The notes beneath the pieces are model-generated. The model did no database searches. It was given only the letters and a program-made list of their open reading frames with translations, and was not told the origin of the DNA. From NCBI GenBank assembly GCA_903928045.1, contig CAIYPH010000042.1, forward strand, positions 1-6,632: a DNA stretch of 6,632 bases. Direction: 5' to 3'. A program made the translations under genes and the position numbers. The DNA is from an uncultured Rhodospirillales bacterium. GTDB taxonomy: Bacteria > Pseudomonadota > Alphaproteobacteria > Acetobacterales > Acetobacteraceae. Positions 1-6,078 of the stretch are shown one piece after another. The number at the start of each line of letters is the position of its first letter. Position 1 is the stretch's first letter.

Positions 1-13
1 CGCACACAAGCAC

Positions 14-42
14 TTGACATTGCCGCCCCTTCATTCTCTTTA
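14..42 (+). promoter_or_regulatory. Candidate sigma-70 promoter for tRNA-Trp (and probably secE-nusG)
   Basis: A perfect -35 hexamer TTGACA lies at 14-19. With a 17-base spacer the -10 position is 37-42 (TCTTTA), a poor match to TATAAT. The bases just after it are C-rich, as in the GC-rich discriminators of stringently controlled stable-RNA promoters. The predicted start is near 49, leaving a leader of about 40 bases before the tRNA. No other promoter is obvious before secE, so the tRNA and both protein genes may share this one (inference). The -35 is convincing and the -10 is not. Confidence 0.5.
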
Positions 43-91
43 CGCCCCCCTGGACCGGGCCGTTCTGAGACATGCTCGGGCCGGGCGCGGA

Positions 92-168
92 AGGGGTGTA
101 GCTCAATTGGCTAGAGCGCCGGTCTCCAAAACCGGAGGTTGGGGGTTCGAGACCCTCCACCCCTGCCA
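92..168 (+). tRNA. tRNA-Trp (anticodon CCA)
   Basis: The full cloverleaf is visible. The acceptor stem pairs 92-98 with 158-164 over 7 perfect base pairs. The D arm contains the AGCTCAATTGG core. The anticodon stem pairs 119-123 with 131-135, and the loop CTCCAAA puts anticodon CCA at 126-128. The T stem pairs 141-145 with 153-157 around TTCGAGA. The discriminator base is G165, and the CCA end is genomically encoded at 166-168. The anticodon CCA reads UGG, so this is tryptophan tRNA. It lies 84 bases upstream of secE on the same strand, a linkage common in bacteria. Confidence 0.97.
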
Positions 169-214
169 GCCCACCGGCTCCGCCATCAGCGTGATCCGGG
201 CTGACGTGACTGAA

Positions 215-230
215 CGGGGAATTTTCCCCG
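215..230 (+). other. Short inverted repeat between tRNA-Trp and secE
   Basis: CGGGGAA at 215-221 is mirrored by TTCCCCG at 224-230, giving a 6-7 bp hairpin with a 2-4 base loop. It has no T-tract after it, so it is not a standard intrinsic terminator. Its position suggests a processing or mRNA-stabilising structure that separates the tRNA from the secE message, but that role is inferred. Confidence 0.35.
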
Positions 231-252
231 CATTGGAAGGCGACCGAGGAGT

Positions 253-456
253 ATGAGCGGCGTGGCGTTTGATCCGTTGAAGTTCGCGCGCGAAGTGCGC
301 AGCGAAGTCACCAAGGTCACCTGGCCGTCGCGCAAGGAGACGATGGTGACGACGGGCCTCGTCTTCGCCCTGGGCACCCTCGCCGCGGCCTTCTTTTTCA
401 TCGCCGACCAGATCATCGGCGTCGGCGTCCGTTTGTTGTTCGGCACCGGTTTCTGA
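253..456 (+). CDS. secE: Preprotein translocase subunit SecE
   Basis: This is a 67-residue protein, the usual size of the short, single-helix SecE found in most bacteria. SecE clamps SecY in the inner membrane and is essential for the SecYEG channel. The sequence shows the family signature EVTKVTWPSRKE at residues 18-29, the amphipathic helix and hinge before the membrane segment. One hydrophobic helix follows at about 33-60. The ATG at 253 lies only one base after AGGAG (247-251), which is tight. A GTG at 262 lies 10 bases after the same AGGAG and would remove only three residues, so the start could be either. nusG begins 12 bases after the stop, the classic secE-nusG pair. Confidence 0.95.
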   Translation: MSGVAFDPLKFAREVRSEVTKVTWPSRKETMVTTGLVFALGTLAAAFFFIADQIIGVGVRLLFGTGF

Positions 457-468
457 GAGGGGTTGAAC

Positions 469-999
469 ATGGCCAAGCGCTGGTACGTCGTCCACGTCTA
501 TTCGGGTTTCGAGAAGAAGATCGCGCAGCAGCTCAAGGAGCAGGCCGCGCAGAAGGGCCTCGCCGACCAGATCGACGAGGTGCTGGTGCCCTCCGAGCAG
601 GTGGTAGAGCTGCGCCGCGGCCAGAAGGTCAACGCCGAGCACAAATTCTTCCCGGGCTATGTGCTGGTGAAGATGGAGCTGACCGATGAGGCGTGGCATC
701 TCGTCAAGGACACCCCCAAGGTCACCGGTTTCCTCGGCAGCAAGACCCGGCCGACCCCGATCAGCAACGCCGAGGCCGAACGGATCATGAAGCAGACGCA
801 GGAGGGGGTCGAACATCCCCGCCCGGCGATCCTCTACGAAATCGGCGAGCAGGTGCGCGTGGCCGATGGCCCGTTCACCAGCTTCAACGGCACCGTCGAG
901 GAGATCGACGAGGAAAAGGGCCGCGTGAAGGTCAGCGTCTCAATCTTCGGCCGCTCCACGCCGGTGGAGCTGGAATACAGCCAGGTCGAGAAGGTCTGA
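469..999 (+). CDS. nusG: Transcription termination/antitermination factor NusG
   Basis: This is a 176-residue protein, full length for bacterial NusG. NusG binds the RNA polymerase clamp, suppresses pausing, and joins elongation to Rho or to ribosomal S10. The NGN domain covers about residues 1-105. It opens with [17 protein letters not shown] and contains [10 protein letters not shown] at 60-69 and TGFLGSK at 86-92. A short linker leads to the C-terminal KOW domain at about 123-176, with [19 protein letters not shown] and a family-typical end. The ATG at 469 follows GAGAGGGG (455-462) with a spacing of 6 bases. A TTG two codons upstream is inside the ribosome-binding region and unlikely. The gene is 12 bases downstream of secE and is followed by a strong terminator rather than rplK. 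Confidence 0.97.
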   Translation: MAKRWYVVHVYSGFEKKIAQQLKEQAAQKGLADQIDEVLVPSEQVVELRRGQKVNAEHKFFPGYVLVKMELTDEAWHLVKDTPKVTGFLGSKTRPTPISNAEAERIMKQTQEGVEHPRPAILYEIGEQVRVADGPFTSFNGTVEEIDEEKGRVKVSVSIFGRSTPVELEYSQVEKV

Positions 1000-1026
1000 G
1001 CCCACCCCAACGATACCCCTGCCAAG

Positions 1027-1056
1027 GGCCTCCGGAGACCGCTCCGGGGGCCTTTT
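1027..1056 (+). terminator. Intrinsic terminator after nusG
   Basis: A GC-rich stem pairs 1027-1037 with 1042-1052 over 11 base pairs, one of them G-U, closing a four-base ACCG loop. TTTT follows at 1053-1056. It lies about 30 bases after the nusG stop and ends the tRNA-Trp/secE/nusG unit. On the minus strand the same stem is not followed by a good T-run, so termination of the convergent sugar transferase gene here would be weaker. Confidence 0.9.
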
Positions 1057-1067
1057 CCATATGGAAA
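1054..1067. repeat. 14-base perfect palindrome TTTCCATATGGAAA
   Basis: The palindrome is centred at 1060/1061, in the gap between the convergent nusG and sugar transferase genes, and it overlaps the T-tract of the nusG terminator. It could be a protein-binding site or a chance extension of the terminator region. No flanking promoter is visible that it would regulate. Confidence 0.4.
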
Positions 1068-1089
1068 CCCCGTTAGGGCGGTGCACGCC

Positions 1090-2547
1090 TCAGCGCACTC
1101 CGCTCGGCCACAGCACCACGCGCAGCGTCTGCAGCAGGATCACGAAGTCGAACAGGATCGAGAAGTTCTTCACGTAGTAGAGGTCGTAGGACAGCTTCGA
1201 CCGGGCATCGTCGACCGAGGCACCATAGGGGTAGTTGATCTGCGCCCAGCCGGTGAGCCCGGCCTTCACCATGTGGCGCTCATTGTAGAGCGGGATCTGG
1301 GCGGCCAATTCGGCGACAAATTGCGGCCGCTCCGGCCGCGGGCCGACGAAGCTCATCTCGCCCTTGAGGATGTTGATCAGCTGCGGCAGCTCGTCGATGC
1401 GGGTGCGGCGCAGAAAATGGCCGATCTTGGTGACACGGTCGTCGTTCTTGCGCGCCCATACCGCGCCGCCGGCCTCGGCATCCACCCGCATGGTGCGCAG
1501 CTTCATGATCTGGAAATGCCGCCCGTCGCGCGTCACCCTGGTCTGCCGGTAGAGCACCGCCCCGGGCCCCTCCACGCGGATGGCGAGCATCGCAAGTAGC
1601 AGGAACGGCGACATCAAGGCGAGCACCAGGCTGCTCACCACAAGGTCAAACGTCCGCTTCAAAACGCGGTCCAGCAGGTCGAACTGGAACCCCTCGGAGT
1701 AGAGCAGCCAGCCAAGCTCGATCCGCTTGAGATCGACCCGGCGGATCTCTTTCTCGACGAAGCTGAGATATTGGATCACCGGGAAGCCGGCCTTCTTGCA
1801 GGCCAGAAGCAGTTCGAGGTCCATGCCGCGGCGCTCGTCGGGCGCCACCACGATCTGGTCCGCATCGGCCTCCCGCGCCGCATCGTAGGGCGACATTCCG
1901 GTGACCAGCCGCGCCCGCTTGTCCTCCACCAGACGTGGATCGACCGGCCCCATGCTGGGCTCGTGCAGGAAGACGATCACGTCATTCAGCGTGCTGCCCT
2001 CGCGGCGCAACATGAACAGCAGGTCCCATGCCCGCGAGCCGGCGCCGATCACCAGTAAATGGCGGTGCAGCAGCCCGCCGCGCAGCATCACGCGGAACAG
2101 GACACGCGCCAGCAGGGCGGCGAGGCTGAACAGGATCACCACCAGAGAGCACTGCGCGCCGATATCCGGCCAGCCGACCGGCCGTGCCACCGGCCAGCTC
2201 CAGATCAGGCTGCCGCCGTTGATCGCCCCCGCGGCGACGATGCTGCCCATGCCGGCGATCAGCGGCACGCGGGTCATGGTCCGCCGCATCGCCACCATGG
2301 CATCGCGGCGGTACAGGCCCATTGCGAAAAAAGCGACGAGGTTGGCCGGCAGGAATAGCAGGATCTCCTGCGACTCCGCCAGGATCCCCGCGGAATGCCC
2401 CATCCACAGGACGAAAGGGGCGACCATGAGGAGGGTCAGCGCGTCGAGCACGAACAGCACGCGCGCCGATGAGGCCGCGGCAAAACGCGGCAGCAGTCCG
2501 TTGCCCCCCCGTTGGGCCCTATGCTCGATCGGACTCGTGTTATCCAA
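1090..2547 (-). CDS. Membrane-bound polyprenyl-phosphate sugar transferase (EpsB/WcaJ type)
   Basis: The product is predicted to move a sugar-1-phosphate from a nucleotide sugar to undecaprenyl phosphate, the first step of exopolysaccharide assembly at the inner membrane. Numbered from the chosen start (485 aa), four membrane helices lie near 29-49, 61-79, 95-115 and 133-153. A Rossmann-like domain follows with VIGAGSR near 166-172. A membrane-anchoring helix at about 302-325 leads into the catalytic domain: KLRTM (349-353), RIDELPQL with the catalytic Asp-Glu pair 385-386, GPRPE (402-406) and GWAQINYPYGASVDDA. The WLLYSEGF and YPYGAS motifs resemble sugar transferases of the PEP-CTERM-associated subfamily (from memory). 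Ala429 replaces the usual proline before GLTGWAQ. The start is uncertain. TTG 2547 has GAGG 8 bases upstream, while TTG 2601 and GTG 2589 extend the frame with weak or no such signal. No other polysaccharide genes are in the window. Confidence 0.88.
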   Translation of the reverse strand: MDNTSPIEHRAQRGGNGLLPRFAAASSARVLFVLDALTLLMVAPFVLWMGHSAGILAESQEILLFLPANLVAFFAMGLYRRDAMVAMRRTMTRVPLIAGMGSIVAAGAINGGSLIWSWPVARPVGWPDIGAQCSLVVILFSLAALLARVLFRVMLRGGLLHRHLLVIGAGSRAWDLLFMLRREGSTLNDVIVFLHEPSMGPVDPRLVEDKRARLVTGMSPYDAAREADADQIVVAPDERRGMDLELLLACKKAGFPVIQYLSFVEKEIRRVDLKRIELGWLLYSEGFQFDLLDRVLKRTFDLVVSSLVLALMSPFLLLAMLAIRVEGPGAVLYRQTRVTRDGRHFQIMKLRTMRVDAEAGGAVWARKNDDRVTKIGHFLRRTRIDELPQLINILKGEMSFVGPRPERPQFVAELAAQIPLYNERHMVKAGLTGWAQINYPYGASVDDARSKLSYDLYYVKNFSILFDFVILLQTLRVVLWPSGVR

Positions 2548-2657
2548 ACTGCCAGCCTCGCTGCATGCGCCTATCGACGCCGAACCCACCCGGCAGACCA
2601 ATCGCGCGGCCGGCTCCGGGGAAGCATCCGACGCCGTGATGCACCAGCAAGCTTTCT

Positions 2658-2699
2658 AGACTCTTTCACCTGCGGTTAGAAGCACCCGCCAGAAAGTCT
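2658..2699. other. Imperfect stem-loop in AT-rich gap upstream of the sugar transferase gene
   Basis: The gap 2602-2735 holds no gene. Within it AGACTCTTTC (2658-2667) is matched by GAAAGTCT (2692-2699), with a two-base bulge. An inner GCGG/CCGC pairing joins 2672-2675 to 2686-2689. Immediately after it on the plus strand comes the T-rich stretch 2699-2715, the lowest-GC part of the window. Read on the plus strand it resembles a weak terminator against antisense transcription into fhs. Read on the minus strand it would be a 5' leader structure for the sugar transferase. The promoter for that gene probably lies around here, but no convincing -35/-10 pair could be picked. Confidence 0.35.
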
Positions 2700-2729
2700 T
2701 TGTTTATTTGTCTGTTATGGCCCGCTCGT

Positions 2730-2758
2730 GGGAGATCAGAACAGCCCCGTGATCTCCC
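2730..2758 (-). other. Inverted repeat spanning the fhs stop codon
   Basis: GGGAGATCA at 2730-2738 is a perfect 9-base inverted match to TGATCTCCC at 2750-2758, with an 11-base loop. The right arm and loop encode the last residues of fhs, and the left arm includes its TGA stop. In the fhs transcript it forms a 3'-end hairpin without a following U-tract. It could therefore stabilise the mRNA end or assist Rho-type termination, but it is not a clear intrinsic terminator. Confidence 0.45.
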
Positions 2759-4406
2759 CTGCCGCCGTCAGCGACATGCCCTCGGCGGCGGGCACCCGGG
2801 GCAGGCCGGGCATGGTCATGATCTCGCCGGCGATCGCCACCACGAATCCGGCCCCGGCGGAGAGCCGCACGTCGCGGATCGGCAGGATATGGCCCTCCGG
2901 CGCGCCGAGCTGGGTGGGGTCAGCGGTGAAGCTGTACTGGGTTTTCGCCACGCAGATCGGCACGCCGCCGAAGCCGGCTTTCTCGTAGCTGGCGAGCTTG
3001 CGCGCCACGCTGGAAGGCAGGTCGATATCGCGGGCGCGATAGATTTCGCGGGCGATCGTGCGCAGCTTCTCCGCCAGTGGCATGTCCAGGCCGTAGAGCG
3101 GCTTGAAATCGGCCTTCCCAGCGGCGATCTCCGCCTGCACGGCGCGGCCGAGCTCAAGCGCGCCCTTGGAGCCGTCGCCCCAATGGGTGCAGACGCAGAC
3201 CTTCGTTCCAAGCTTCGCGAGTGCGGCACTGATAGCCGCGATCTCGGCATCGGTGTCCGACGTGAAGCGGTTGAGGCCCACCACGACGGGCAGGCCGAAC
3301 TTCTTCATATTCTCGACATGGCGCAGCACGTTCACCACGCCGCGCTCGACGGCCGCGACATCCTCGCGCCCGAGATCGGCCTTGGCGACGCCGCCATTCA
3401 TTTTGAGTGCCCGCACGGTTGCCACCACCACCGCGCAGGAGGGCTTGAGGCCGCCGAGCTGGCACTTGATGTCGAGGAATTTCTCGCCGCCGAGATCGGC
3501 GCCGAAGCCCGCCTCGGTCACCACCACGTCCGACAGTTTCAGCGCGAGCCGGGTGGCCAGCAGGGAGTTGCAGCCATGCGCGATATTGGCGAAGGGGCCG
3601 CCATGCACGAGGGCAGGGGAGCCCTCCAGGGTCTGCACCAGGTTCGGCATCAGCGCATCGCGCAGCAGGGCGGCCATGGCGCCATCGGCCTTGATTTCGC
3701 CGGCGGTGACGAAGCTGCCGTCGCGCCGGGCACCGATGATGATGCGCTTCAGCCGGGCCTGGAGGTCGTCGAGGTCCCGCGCCAGGCAGAACACCGCCAT
3801 CACCTCGGAGGCGACCGTGATGTCGAACCCATCCTCGCGCGGCGGGCCGGCGGTGATGCCGCCGAGGCCGTTGACGATGGAGCGCAGGGCGCGGTCGTTC
3901 ATGTCGAGCACCCGGCGCCAGGTCACCCGGCGCGGGTCAAGCCCCAGCTCATTGCCCCAGTAGATGTGGTTGTCCACCATGGCGGCCAGCAGGTTGTTGG
4001 CTGAGGTGATGGCGTGGAAATCGCCGGTGAAATGGAGGTTGATGTCCTCCATCGGCACCACTTGCGCATAGCCGCCGCCGGTGGCGCCGCCCTTCACGCC
4101 GAAGCACGGCCCGAGGCTCGGCTCGCGCAGGCAGATCATCGCCTTCTGCCCCAGCGCATTCAGCGCATCGCCGAGGCCGACGGTGGTGGTGGTCTTGCCC
4201 TCGCCGGCCGGGGTCGGGTTGATGCCGGTCACCAGCACCAGGGCGCCATCGGGGCGGTCCTGCACGGAGCGGATGAAGTCGAAGTCGATCTTGGCCTTGT
4301 ATTTGCCGTAGGGGCTCAGCGCGTCGGCGGGGATGCCGGCGCGCTCGGCGATGGCGCCGATCGGCTTCAGCGTATGCAGAGCGGCGATTTCCTGGTCGGT
4401 GGCCAT
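2736..4406 (-). CDS. fhs: Formate-tetrahydrofolate ligase
   Basis: This cytoplasmic enzyme makes 10-formyltetrahydrofolate from formate, THF and ATP, feeding one-carbon units to purine, fMet and serine synthesis. The protein is 556 residues, full family length. Visible signatures are the P-loop-like [11 protein letters not shown] (64-74), [19 protein letters not shown] (94-112), [56 protein letters not shown], and the C-terminal [11 protein letters not shown] and [19 protein letters not shown]. The ATG at 4406 follows AAGGGGA at good spacing and gives the expected N-terminus. The frame stays open 38 codons further, but that extension overlaps the upstream aminotransferase gene and looks unlike the family. 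It starts 25 bases after the aminotransferase stop, so the two are very likely co-transcribed. Confidence 0.97.
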   Translation of the reverse strand: MATDQEIAALHTLKPIGAIAERAGIPADALSPYGKYKAKIDFDFIRSVQDRPDGALVLVTGINPTPAGEGKTTTTVGLGDALNALGQKAMICLREPSLGPCFGVKGGATGGGYAQVVPMEDINLHFTGDFHAITSANNLLAAMVDNHIYWGNELGLDPRRVTWRRVLDMNDRALRSIVNGLGGITAGPPREDGFDITVASEVMAVFCLARDLDDLQARLKRIIIGARRDGSFVTAGEIKADGAMAALLRDALMPNLVQTLEGSPALVHGGPFANIAHGCNSLLATRLALKLSDVVVTEAGFGADLGGEKFLDIKCQLGGLKPSCAVVVATVRALKMNGGVAKADLGREDVAAVERGVVNVLRHVENMKKFGLPVVVGLNRFTSDTDAEIAAISAALAKLGTKVCVCTHWGDGSKGALELGRAVQAEIAAGKADFKPLYGLDMPLAEKLRTIAREIYRARDIDLPSSVARKLASYEKAGFGGVPICVAKTQYSFTADPTQLGAPEGHILPIRDVRLSAGAGFVVAIAGEIMTMPGLPRVPAAEGMSLTAAGEITGLF

Positions 4407-4411
4407 GGGGT

Positions 4412-4418
4412 TCCCCTT
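4412..4418 (-). promoter_or_regulatory. Ribosome-binding site that fixes the fhs start
   Basis: On the minus strand AAGGGGA lies about 6 bases upstream of the ATG at 4406, inside the 25-base gap after the aminotransferase gene. It supports this start over the in-frame codons upstream, which would lie within the aminotransferase gene. Confidence 0.7.
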
Positions 4419-4431
4419 TTTATAGTCGCGC

Positions 4432-5556
4432 TCAGGCGGCGGTTTGTCCGGGCAGGCGATGGCGCACGCCGAGCTCCACGAGCGCCGCATCGGTGGCTTG
4501 TACGAAGCCGCGCATGTCATCCGGCGTCAAGGCCCCGATGCAGCCGACGCGGAAGCTCGGCTGCGGCGTGTTGTAGAAATTGCTGATGAGATAGCCGCGC
4601 CGCTTCAGCGCATCGACGAAGCTTTGCAGCGACCAAGCGGGGTCGGCGGGGGCGTGGATGTTCATCACGATCGGGCCCTGCACCGCGAAGGGCAGGTAGG
4701 GCACCATGCCGATGCCCTGCATGCCCGTGTAGAGCGCCTCTGTATTGGCGCGGTAGCGGGCCAGGCGGGCTGGCTGGCCGCCCTCGGCGTCGAATAAATC
4801 GAGCGCGGTCATGAAGGCGAGCATCACCTGGGCCGGCGGGGTGAAGCGGATCACGCCGGGGCCGCGCGCATAGCCTGCCAGGATATCCGCGAGATCGAAG
4901 GACCAGCTTCCGGCATTGCCGATAGTGCCCTCCAGCTTGTCCTTGCGGCAGATGGCGAAGACGAGGCCGGGCAGGCCTTCCAGGCATTTGTTCGAGGTGA
5001 ACACCGCGGCGTCGATCTCGGGATGGGCGGAGATATCGAGCGGCAGGGCGCCGAAGGCGGAGACGGCGTCCAGGATCACCCGCCGCCCGGCCGCGCGCAC
5101 AACGTCACCGATTGAGGCGGGGTCATGCACCACGCCGGTGCCGGTTTCGTTGTAGACGAGGCCGACATGGGTGATGTCGGGGTCAGCCGCCAGCGCCGCG
5201 GCCACTGCCTGCGGGGAGACCGGCGCGTCCGGGTCCATCGCCAAGGGCACGGCGATGCGCCCGGCCTCATTGGCCAGCCGCGCCATGCGCTCGGCATAGG
5301 CGCCAACCTGCGGGATGAGGATGCGCCCGCCCGCCGGCAAGAAGCTGCGGATCGCCGCCTCGATGCCGAAATGCCCGCAACCGCCGAAGCAGATCGCGTC
5401 ATGCGTCTCAGCCGGAGCCTTGGCGATCGCCAACACGCGCGCGCGCATCGCGGCGTAGCGGGGGCGGAAATCATTGTCCCAGGGCGCGATATCCTGCGCC
5501 ATCGCCTGGCGCACCTCCGGCCGGGTGGTGACCGGGCCGGGAATCAGAAGCAGCAT
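4432..5556 (-). CDS. Class V aminotransferase, PhnW-like (2-aminoethylphosphonate-pyruvate transaminase family)
   Basis: This is a PLP enzyme of fold type I, 374 residues, the usual length for PhnW. The N-terminus [18 protein letters not shown], the PLP-aspartate region [15 protein letters not shown] (Asp163), the Schiff-base lysine in [11 protein letters not shown] (Lys190) and the C-terminal [13 protein letters not shown] all resemble PhnW, which converts 2-aminoethylphosphonate and pyruvate to phosphonoacetaldehyde and alanine. Other regions differ from PhnW as I recall it: [11 protein letters not shown] instead of a QGSGT/S-type loop, and [12 protein letters not shown] instead of an ETTTG-type loop. 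No phosphonatase (phnX) or transporter is nearby. The partner gene is fhs, which hints at an alanine/serine-glyoxylate type role; the substrate is therefore open. ATG 5556 is preferred, with AAGG 7 bases upstream. TTG 5577 would add seven residues. Confidence 0.88.
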   Translation of the reverse strand: MLLLIPGPVTTRPEVRQAMAQDIAPWDNDFRPRYAAMRARVLAIAKAPAETHDAICFGGCGHFGIEAAIRSFLPAGGRILIPQVGAYAERMARLANEAGRIAVPLAMDPDAPVSPQAVAAALAADPDITHVGLVYNETGTGVVHDPASIGDVVRAAGRRVILDAVSAFGALPLDISAHPEIDAAVFTSNKCLEGLPGLVFAICRKDKLEGTIGNAGSWSFDLADILAGYARGPGVIRFTPPAQVMLAFMTALDLFDAEGGQPARLARYRANTEALYTGMQGIGMVPYLPFAVQGPIVMNIHAPADPAWSLQSFVDALKRRGYLISNFYNTPQPSFRVGCIGALTPDDMRGFVQATDAALVELGVRHRLPGQTAA

Positions 5557-5622
5557 GGGGAAGCCTTGCAGTGACAATCCAGGGCGAGTCTACCCCGGCA
5601 AAGTGGCGAAATCGCGTCGGTT

Positions 5623-6078
5623 CTAGGCGAGGGCGGCGACCACGATGGTGATGGTGCCCAGCACCAGATTGGCGGTGATGAGATGGCGGATGCGGTTGAC
5701 CGTGACCATCGCCACCACCGTATCGCCCTTCACCTGGGCGGCGCGCATCGCCTTCCACGGGCCGAAGAAAATCATCAGAAAAATCAGAGCCATGACAAGA
5801 CCGAGCCCATGCATGACATGCACAAGCGGGTCCAAAACGGCGAACCCGCCGAAGAGATAGACCATCCCATAGCCGCTCAGCAGCACCAGCGGCATCACAT
5901 GCCAGATGATGCGGAAAAATCGCTGGAACACCGCGGTATGCAGCGTCAGCCGCTGCGCCGGCGGCAGCAGGCCCAGGCTCGGCCGCAACACCAGCAGCGC
6001 GAAGGCCATGCCGCCGACCCACACGGCAACCCCGAGCAGGTGCAGCGCGAGCAGCAGGTTGGTGGCGTTGTCCATCAT
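5623..6078 (-). CDS. CopD-like four-helix inner-membrane protein
   Basis: This 151-residue hydrophobic protein has four predicted membrane helices near 7-31, 58-78, 84-105 and 132-150. The first carries HLLGVAVWVGGMAF, typical of CopD-family/DUF-type integral membrane proteins. Histidines at 13, 60, 87, 90 and 132 lie in or next to helices and could bind heme or metal, as proposed for relatives; this is inferred, and copper transport is not shown. There is no signal peptide. The first ATG (6078) overlaps the upstream ParA-like gene by four bases (ATGA). A second ATG directly follows at 6075 and would make a TGATG overlap. AAGGG lies 9 bases before the first ATG. The next gene on this strand, the aminotransferase, starts 66 bases downstream with no terminator seen between, so read-through is possible. 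Confidence 0.8.
   Translation of the reverse strand: MMDNATNLLLALHLLGVAVWVGGMAFALLVLRPSLGLLPPAQRLTLHTAVFQRFFRIIWHVMPLVLLSGYGMVYLFGGFAVLDPLVHVMHGLGLVMALIFLMIFFGPWKAMRAAQVKGDTVVAMVTVNRIRHLITANLVLGTITIVVAALA

Noticed and set aside
103..816. Minus-strand open frame of 237 codons antisense to tRNA-Trp, secE and nusG
   Set aside because: It starts in the reverse complement of the tRNA, giving a VSNPQPPVLETGAL-like peptide that is a well-known false translation of tRNA genes. It then runs antisense through two certain genes.
1901..2659. Plus-strand open frame of 252 codons opposite the sugar transferase gene
   Set aside because: Its Arg/Ser/Pro/Thr-rich composition is typical of an antisense shadow, and the opposite strand has clear family motifs.
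2700..4004. Plus-strand open frame of 434 codons opposite fhs
   Set aside because: It is rich in His, Ala and Gly, with no recognisable domain. It mirrors the high third-position GC of fhs, which is unmistakable on the other strand.
4407..4520. 38-codon N-terminal extension of fhs
   Set aside because: It overlaps the 3' end of the aminotransferase gene and lacks family similarity. The ATG at 4406 has a good ribosome-binding site and gives the normal N-terminus.
5557..5622. Promoter or terminator between the CopD-like and aminotransferase genes
   Set aside because: I looked on the minus strand for a -35/-10 pair or a hairpin with a T-run and found none convincing.
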